A stretch of DNA of 64,000 bases from CAYFWF01 sp964346815. Lineage in GTDB: Bacteria; Acidobacteriota; Aminicenantia; Aminicenantales; Aminicenantaceae. The translations under genes and the position numbers were made by a program. Positions 58,812 to 64,000 of the stretch are shown here, one piece after another. How positions within the stretch are numbered: the first letter of the stretch is position 1; each line of letters starts with the position of its first letter. The notes below the pieces were generated by a model that worked only from the letters and a program-made list of their open reading frames with translations, was not told where the DNA came from and did not search any database. The stretch is taken from positions 124,001 to 188,000 of the forward strand of contig CAYFWF010000050.1 of NCBI GenBank assembly GCA_964346815.1. The letters run 5' to 3'.

Positions 58812-60329
58812 ATGAGTGAAAAATCCATCATCGTCATCGGAGCCGGGGTTGCGGGATTAGCGGCAGCGTGTTATGGACAGATGAACGGCTACGGCGTCCG
58901 TATCTTCGAGCAGGATGCAAGGCCAGGTGGATTGTGCACCTCCTGGGAGAGGAAGGGATTCACCATTAACGCAGGGCTGGCCTTTTTGATCGGTTCAGGT
59001 CCAGGCACGAATTTTTTCCGCGTCTGGAAAGAGCTCGGAGTCGTCCCAAAGATCCGGATGATCGACAGCGAATATTTCGTGATCGTTGAAGGGAAGAAGG
59101 GCGAAAAATTCTTGATGTACTCCGATGTGGACTGCCTGGAGAGGCACATGAGAGAGCTTGCTCCAGAAGACGAAAAGGCTATCGATGAATTCATTCAGGC
59201 CGTTCGCATTTTTTCCAGGTATCCGTTGCCCATCGGTAAAGCCCCGGAGCTGCAAACGGCTTTTGACAAAATGAAGCTGTTGTTGAACCGCTTTCCCTTG
59301 ATCCGAACCCTGGGAAAATGGAAGAACGTGTCCATTAGGGACTTCGCCGACCGCTTCAAAAATCCCTTTCTGAGGGAGGCTTTGTTCCAGAGCAAAGCTC
59401 TGTTCTCCGACGATCTTCCCGTGATGCTGATCCACCTGATTGTCGCAGGAGGCCACCTGAAATCCGCCGGATATCCCGAAGGGGGTGGGCTCGTATTCTC
59501 ACAGGCCATCGAAAAAAGGTTTCGTGATCTGGGCGGCACCGTCGAATACCAATCATGTGTGGATAAGATCTTGGTCGAAAACAACAAGGCTGTGGGTATC
59601 CGCCTGGAAAATGGAAGCAAGCATTATGCCGATTCTGTGATCTCTGCTGCTGATGGAAGAACAACCATCTTTCATATGCTGGATGGGAAATACGTCGATG
59701 ATAAGATTCGTGGCTGTTATGACAGCTTTCCTCTCTGTAATCCCGTCATCATCGTAGCCTTGGGCGTTTCCAGGCGATTCGAGAATCTCCCTCATTCAGC
59801 GGCCGGAATCATCTATCCCCTTAAAGAACCGGTAGACATTGGAGGATTGAAAATAGAAAGGCTTCGGCCGATGATTTACAATTTCGACCCTACCCTTGCA
59901 CCAATTGGCAAGACACTTATAAGGATTGTGCTCCCTGCGGACTATGATTACTGGAGGGGGCTGCGGAACCACCATGGCAGATACGATGAAGAAAAAGTCA
60001 AAGTGGCAGAGACTGTCATCCGCCTGTTGGAACAGCGGTTTCCAGGGATTTCTTCCGATGTAGAGATGCAGGATGTGGCCACCCCGCTCACCTTCGAGCG
60101 CTACACGGGCAACTGGAAAGGGAGCATCATCGGTTGGGATCTGACCACCAAAACTGTTTTCAGGCCTTTGCCTAAGACTCTCCCCGGCCTTGAAAATTTC
60201 TGGATGGCCGGCCAATGGGTGGAGCCTGGAGGTGGCATTCCCTTTGTCGCCCTTTCGGGCCGGAATGTCATCCAGCTCATCGCAAGAAGAGACAAAAAAC
60301 CTTTTGTCACAAGTGTTTCAAAATCTTAG
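58812..60329 (+). CDS. FAD-dependent CrtI-like oxidoreductase
   Basis: The 505-residue protein has the dinucleotide-binding GAGVAGLAAACYGQMNG near 11-27 and GGLCTSWERKGFTINAG near 40-56, typical of the phytoene-desaturase/amine-oxidase group, and near the end WMAGQWVEPGGGIPFVALSGRNV. It resembles NAD(P)/FAD carotenoid-type or all-trans-retinol saturase-like proteins in anaerobes; substrate is unknown. It lies 13 bases after the kinase gene and 33 bases before gcvPA, but a link to glycine cleavage is only by position. Confidence 0.85.
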   Translation: MSEKSIIVIGAGVAGLAAACYGQMNGYGVRIFEQDARPGGLCTSWERKGFTINAGLAFLIGSGPGTNFFRVWKELGVVPKIRMIDSEYFVIVEGKKGEKFLMYSDVDCLERHMRELAPEDEKAIDEFIQAVRIFSRYPLPIGKAPELQTAFDKMKLLLNRFPLIRTLGKWKNVSIRDFADRFKNPFLREALFQSKALFSDDLPVMLIHLIVAGGHLKSAGYPEGGGLVFSQAIEKRFRDLGGTVEYQSCVDKILVENNKAVGIRLENGSKHYADSVISAADGRTTIFHMLDGKYVDDKIRGCYDSFPLCNPVIIVALGVSRRFENLPHSAAGIIYPLKEPVDIGGLKIERLRPMIYNFDPTLAPIGKTLIRIVLPADYDYWRGLRNHHGRYDEEKVKVAETVIRLLEQRFPGISSDVEMQDVATPLTFERYTGNWKGSIIGWDLTTKTVFRPLPKTLPGLENFWMAGQWVEPGGGIPFVALSGRNVIQLIARRDKKPFVTSVSKS

Positions 60330-60362
60330 TCGTTTTGTTGTGACCATTTTTAGGAGGTGCCC

Positions 60363-61772
60363 ATGAAAAAGAAAGATGCCTTTGTCCATCCCTATATTCC
60401 CAACTCAGTGCCCCAGGTGAAAGCTAAGATGATGGAGGCGATCGGAGTCGGGGATATCGAAGACCTGTATGCGGATATTCCAGAACATTTACGGTTCAAG
60501 CGGGATTTGAATTTGCCAGAAGGGCTGCCCTCGGAACACGCTTTGAAGCAGCATGTGGAAAAGATCCTTTCCAAGAATGAGACCTGCCAGGAGTCCATCA
60601 GTTTTTTAGGGGGAGGATGCTGGCCGCATTATGTTCCGGCGATTTGTGATGAAATCAACCAGCGGTCAGAGTTTTTGACCGCATATGCAGGCGAGCCCTA
60701 TGAGGACCACGGCCGGTTTCAGGCTCTTTTCGAATACCAGAGCCTGATGGCTGAGCTTCTGGATATGGATGTGGTCAACGTCCCGACCTATGACTGGTGC
60801 CAGGCAGCCAGCACTTCACTCCGGATGGCCGAGCGCATCACCCAGCGCGGGGAAGTGCTGGTTGCAGATACCGTTGCGCCAGACCGGCTTTCGGCGATAA
60901 GGAACTATTGCGAGCCTGTGGTCAAGGTCACGTTGGTTAAGCACATGCCTGAAACAGGATGGGTGGATTTGGCCGATCTGAAGGATAAGATATCCAAAAA
61001 TATTGCCGGCATGTATTTTGAAAATCCCTCTTTCCTAGGCTTTATCGAAAGCCAGGGTCAGCTCATTTCCGATATTGTGCATGGAAACGGAGCGCTGTGT
61101 GTAGTGGGAGTGGATCCCATCTCATTAGGCGTGCTGACACCACCCAGCCATTATGGAGCGGATATTGTCTGCGGAGACGTTCAGCCTCTGGGTGTCCGCA
61201 TGAACTACGGCGGTGCATTGGGAGGATTCATCGCCGCGCCTGATGAAGAGAGATTCGTGATGGAATATCCTTCCCGGCTCTTCGGGGTCACAAAAACCTC
61301 TGTGGATGGTGAATACGGATTCGGCGATGTGGCCTATGACAGGACATCATTCGGAGTCCGGGAGAGAGGCAAGGAATTTGTAGGAACAGCTGCCGCACTA
61401 TGGGGCATCACCGCTGCTGTCTACCTGTCTTTGATGGGTCCTAAGGGCATGAAAGATCTGGGGCAGCGTATCTTGCAGAAATCGCAGTATGTCATGAGAA
61501 GGCTTTCAGGAATAGAAAGGGTGAAAGCACCTCGGTTCGCATCGGCACACTTTAAAGAGTTCGTGGTGGATTTCAACGACACCGAGAAATCTGTCAGCCA
61601 GATCAACAAGTCTTTATTGACCCGCGGCATATTTGGGGGGAAGGATCTCAGCCGCGAATTTCCTGACCTGGCTCAGTGTGCCTTGTATTGTGTGACAGAA
61701 GTCCATTCCCAGGACGATATCGATAGCCTCGTGGATGCCTTGGCGGATTGTCTATCATCTGAGGAAGAATGA
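60363..61772 (+). CDS. gcvPA: Glycine dehydrogenase (decarboxylating) subunit 1
   Basis: GcvPA is the N-terminal half of the split P-protein that decarboxylates glycine and passes the aminomethyl group to H-protein. The 469-residue protein begins HPYIPNS and has SFLGGGCWPHYVP near 80, FLTAYAGEPYEDHGR near 105, YDWCQAAS near 145 and GADIVCGDVQPLG near 265. SD AGGAGG is five bases before the ATG; a GTG two codons upstream overlaps the site. It is followed by gcvPB 15 bases later. gcvH and gcvT are not in the window. Confidence 0.95.
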   Translation: MKKKDAFVHPYIPNSVPQVKAKMMEAIGVGDIEDLYADIPEHLRFKRDLNLPEGLPSEHALKQHVEKILSKNETCQESISFLGGGCWPHYVPAICDEINQRSEFLTAYAGEPYEDHGRFQALFEYQSLMAELLDMDVVNVPTYDWCQAASTSLRMAERITQRGEVLVADTVAPDRLSAIRNYCEPVVKVTLVKHMPETGWVDLADLKDKISKNIAGMYFENPSFLGFIESQGQLISDIVHGNGALCVVGVDPISLGVLTPPSHYGADIVCGDVQPLGVRMNYGGALGGFIAAPDEERFVMEYPSRLFGVTKTSVDGEYGFGDVAYDRTSFGVRERGKEFVGTAAALWGITAAVYLSLMGPKGMKDLGQRILQKSQYVMRRLSGIERVKAPRFASAHFKEFVVDFNDTEKSVSQINKSLLTRGIFGGKDLSREFPDLAQCALYCVTEVHSQDDIDSLVDALADCLSSEEE

Positions 61773-61787
61773 GAAGCGGAGGGGAAA

Positions 61788-63365
61788 ATGACCAAGGAAA
61801 ATAAAAGAAAATACAGATTAAGGGAAAATTTTCATCAAGCCAAATGGGACGAGCCGATAATCTTCGAACTCCACACGCCTGGCGAAAGAGGAATCCTGGT
61901 GCCAGAAGCAGAATCCGAAGTGGTTGATGCTGTGGGTGATGGAATTTCGGCATTGCCCCGAAGCATGATTCGGGAGCAGGAGCCTGCCCTTCCAGAGGTT
62001 TCGCAGATGCGTGTCCTGAAGCATTATTTACGTCTCTCACAGCAATGCCTGGGAGCAGATTTTAATATCGACATCGGCCAGGGTACCTGCACTATGAAAT
62101 ACAGCCCGAAGATCAACAAAATGCTGGCTGCGTCTCCCAAGACGACGGAAATTCATCCCTGGCAGGATAACAGCACAGTTCAGGGTGCCTTAGAGATCAT
62201 GCATAAACTCGATATTTTTCTTCGCGAGATATCTGGAATGAGCCGTTTCAGTTTGCAGCCCAGCTCCGGTTCTGCCGCGATTTTTATCATGGCCTCTATG
62301 GTTCGTGCTTTTCAAGCCTTCAATGGCGAGGCGGAAAAAAGGGATGAGATCATCACCACCATATTCTCCCATCCCTCGGATGCAGCAGCTGCGGCTGTCA
62401 AGGGATATAAAATCATAACGCTGTACCACGACGAAGATGGATTGGTCAGCGTGGACGCTTTGAAGGAAGCCGTATCTGACCGTACGGCTGCACTATTTAT
62501 CACCAATCCTGAGGATACAGGGATATTCAATCCGGATATCGCAGAGTTCACCCGTCTCGTCCATGAGGCGGGGGGATTGTGCGGCTATGATCAGGCCAAT
62601 GCCAACGGAATATTGGGCATCACCCGAGCCAAGGAGGCCGGTTTTGATCTGTGTTTCTTCAACCTGCACAAGACTTTTTCAGCCCCCCATGGTTGTGGGG
62701 GTCCCGCGGCAGGAGCTCTGGGAGTCACGGACAATCTCATCGATTTTCTTCCTGTTCCGTTAGTTGAACAGGAGAGCGAAAGATATTATCTGAATTATGA
62801 CATCCCTCACACCATAGGCAAAACCAGAGGTTTCTATGGAGTTTTTCCAGTCATCCTCAAGGCCTATTCCTGGATCATGAGTCTCGGGGGAGCAGGGCTC
62901 AAAGAGGCAGCCCAGGTGGCGGTGCTCAACAACAATTATCTTCTCGAAAATATCAAGAAAATCAGAGGAGCCGCGTCTCCATTTGCGGCAGGCAAACACC
63001 GCATCGAACAGGTACGTTACACCTGGGAGCCGCTCACCCAGGAAACCGGGGTAACGACCGAAGATGTCACCTGCCGCATGGCTGATTTCGGTTTTCATCT
63101 TTGGTCCAGCCATCATCCTTTTGTCGTGCCCCAGCCATTCACCATCGAGCCGACTGAGTCCTACTCCAAAGATGAGCTGGATGAATACCTGGAAGGGCTG
63201 AGACAGGTGGTTGAGGAAGCCTATGAAAATCCTGAATTTGTGAAAAATGCCCCCTATAACAGCGTTGTCCATAAGATCGACCACAGCACGCTCGATGACC
63301 CGGAGAAATGGGCGATTACCTGGAGATCGTATCTGAAAAAACATAAAATGAGTAAAAAAGATTAA
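61788..63365 (+). CDS. gcvPB: Glycine dehydrogenase (decarboxylating) subunit 2
   Basis: GcvPB is the C-terminal half of the split P-protein and binds pyridoxal phosphate. The 525-residue protein has a GTCTMKYSPKIN region near 102, SLQPSSGSAA near 160, TNPEDTGIFNPDI near 244 and the cofactor Lys in FNLHKTFSAPHGCGGP near 290. GGAGGGG lies upstream of the ATG. With gcvPA it forms an A2B2 enzyme. Confidence 0.96.
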   Translation: MTKENKRKYRLRENFHQAKWDEPIIFELHTPGERGILVPEAESEVVDAVGDGISALPRSMIREQEPALPEVSQMRVLKHYLRLSQQCLGADFNIDIGQGTCTMKYSPKINKMLAASPKTTEIHPWQDNSTVQGALEIMHKLDIFLREISGMSRFSLQPSSGSAAIFIMASMVRAFQAFNGEAEKRDEIITTIFSHPSDAAAAAVKGYKIITLYHDEDGLVSVDALKEAVSDRTAALFITNPEDTGIFNPDIAEFTRLVHEAGGLCGYDQANANGILGITRAKEAGFDLCFFNLHKTFSAPHGCGGPAAGALGVTDNLIDFLPVPLVEQESERYYLNYDIPHTIGKTRGFYGVFPVILKAYSWIMSLGGAGLKEAAQVAVLNNNYLLENIKKIRGAASPFAAGKHRIEQVRYTWEPLTQETGVTTEDVTCRMADFGFHLWSSHHPFVVPQPFTIEPTESYSKDELDEYLEGLRQVVEEAYENPEFVKNAPYNSVVHKIDHSTLDDPEKWAITWRSYLKKHKMSKKD

Positions 63366-63371
63366 GAAGCA

Positions 63372-64000
63372 TTGAAAAAATTAGGATTGATCGTGAATCC
63401 GATTGCTGGAATGGGGGGAAAAGTCGGACTGAAAGGAACAGACGGCATCGATATTCTTAACAGAGCTAAAGGTCTCGGGGCTAAGCCCGAATCACCGCGG
63501 CGGACAGTCGAAGCTCTCCAAATGCTTCACCCTCTTAGAAATGAGATGGAATTGATCACCTATCCTGCAGAGATGGGCGAATACGCTGCGGTGGAGTGCG
63601 GCTTCAGGCCTCATGTTATCGGCACAATAGATGTTGGCCGGACAGATGCGGTTGACACCCAAAGAGCCTGTAAAGACCTCAGAGCTCATGGTGTGGATCT
63701 TCTGCTTTTTGCGGGTGGTGATGGGACAGCGCGGGATATTTATGCTGCTATCAGAGATACGGTGGTCGTTTTAGGTATTCCCACGGGTGTGAAGATGCAT
63801 TCAGCAGTCTTTGCCTGTAATCCACTGAGAGCCGGTGAACTTTCTTCTTTATTTTTACAGAACAGGATTAAACGAATCAGGGAAGCCGAGGTCATGGATA
63901 TCGATGAGGAATCCGTAAGAAGGGGGATTGTTGCAGCCAAACTTTTTGGATACCTGAAGATTCCCTATGAACGGAGGCACATTCAAGGGTTGAAGGCAGG
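63372..64000 (+). CDS. ATP-NAD kinase family protein (COG3199-like), N-terminal part
   Basis: About 209 codons are readable before the right edge, with no stop. The start is TTG, six bases after the gcvPB stop. The protein reads KKLGLIVNPIAGMGGKVGLKGTDG near 2-25, an AEMGEYAAVECG segment, and the family signature LLLFAGGDGTARDIYAAI near 115-132. GIPTGVKMHSAVFA near 140 fits the COG3199 group, a relative of NAD kinase with polyphosphate- or ATP-dependent activity suspected. No strong ribosome site is seen; coupling to gcvPB is likely. Confidence 0.85.
   Translation, partial: MKKLGLIVNPIAGMGGKVGLKGTDGIDILNRAKGLGAKPESPRRTVEALQMLHPLRNEMELITYPAEMGEYAAVECGFRPHVIGTIDVGRTDAVDTQRACKDLRAHGVDLLLFAGGDGTARDIYAAIRDTVVVLGIPTGVKMHSAVFACNPLRAGELSSLFLQNRIKRIREAEVMDIDEESVRRGIVAAKLFGYLKIPYERRHIQGLKA

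Noticed and set aside
1..64000. CRISPR arrays, tRNA, rRNA, riboswitches
   Set aside because: No regularly spaced repeats, no tRNA-like cloverleaf and no ribosomal RNA motifs were recognised by eye. Small RNAs could be missed without a covariance search.

Overview
The window looks like a chromosomal piece from a Gram-negative-type, probably anaerobic, protein-degrading bacterium. Signs of an outer membrane are a lipobox protein, a small beta-barrel and a secretin-like periplasmic protein. MurE carries the DNPR motif, so the peptidoglycan is of the meso-diaminopimelate type. The mix of many secreted peptidases, an archaeal-type FBP aldolase/phosphatase, a two-part glycine decarboxylase and an Nqr-like complex would fit Acidobacteriota-like or Aminicenantes-like lineages. 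That placement is inference from gene content, not a database result.

Region 1 (1-16043, all minus strand) is a compact division and cell wall (dcw) cluster. It reads mraZ-rsmH-ftsL-ftsI-murE-murF-mraY-murD-ftsW-murG-murC-ftsQ-ftsA-ftsZ and then hutI (imidazolonepropionase, cut by the left edge). Genes overlap or are separated by at most 11 bases. murB and ddl are absent. A strong promoter with three 10-bp-spaced MraZ boxes heads the cluster.

Region 2 (16144-24568) holds an encapsulated-ferritin-type protein without a visible encapsulin, a DUF2007 protein, a Nudix hydrolase and FBP aldolase/phosphatase on the minus strand. On the plus strand are a tyrosine-rich lipoprotein and a FecR/DUF6600 protein behind a promoter that reads as both sigma-54 and sigma-70. 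A minus-strand M23 peptidase follows, then an ECF sigma / anti-sigma / secretin-domain operon.

Region 3 (24613-41413) is amino-acid and protein metabolism: an AGCS symporter, a secreted cyclophilin, a triple-CAP protein, M28, M48, S9, M14 and S8 peptidases, an iron alcohol dehydrogenase and a beta-barrel. A 262-bp inverted-repeat-bounded remnant of a mobile element lies at 26996-27257.

Region 4 (41550-47869, minus) carries nqrBCDEF without nqrA, behind an apparently leaderless promoter. Upstream is a sulfate-activation operon (RHH regulator-sat-cysC) whose promoter overlaps a perfect 24-bp palindrome that also contains the Shine-Dalgarno of the regulator.

Region 5 (47940-64000) has a second cyclophilin, a creatininase-family amidohydrolase, an M1 aminopeptidase with HEAT repeats, a CBM9-like/esterase protein, an isoprenylcysteine-methyltransferase-like membrane protein, a second M28 peptidase, a Ser/Thr kinase with TolB-like and TPR regions, a CrtI-like oxidoreductase, gcvPA, gcvPB and the start of a COG3199-type ATP-NAD kinase cut by the right edge.

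Taken together, the cell appears to degrade peptides outside or in the periplasm, import amino acids with cations, and feed glycine and histidine into central metabolism. An ion-pumping Nqr-like complex could supply the cation gradient. No rRNA, tRNA, CRISPR array or intact insertion sequence was recognised.
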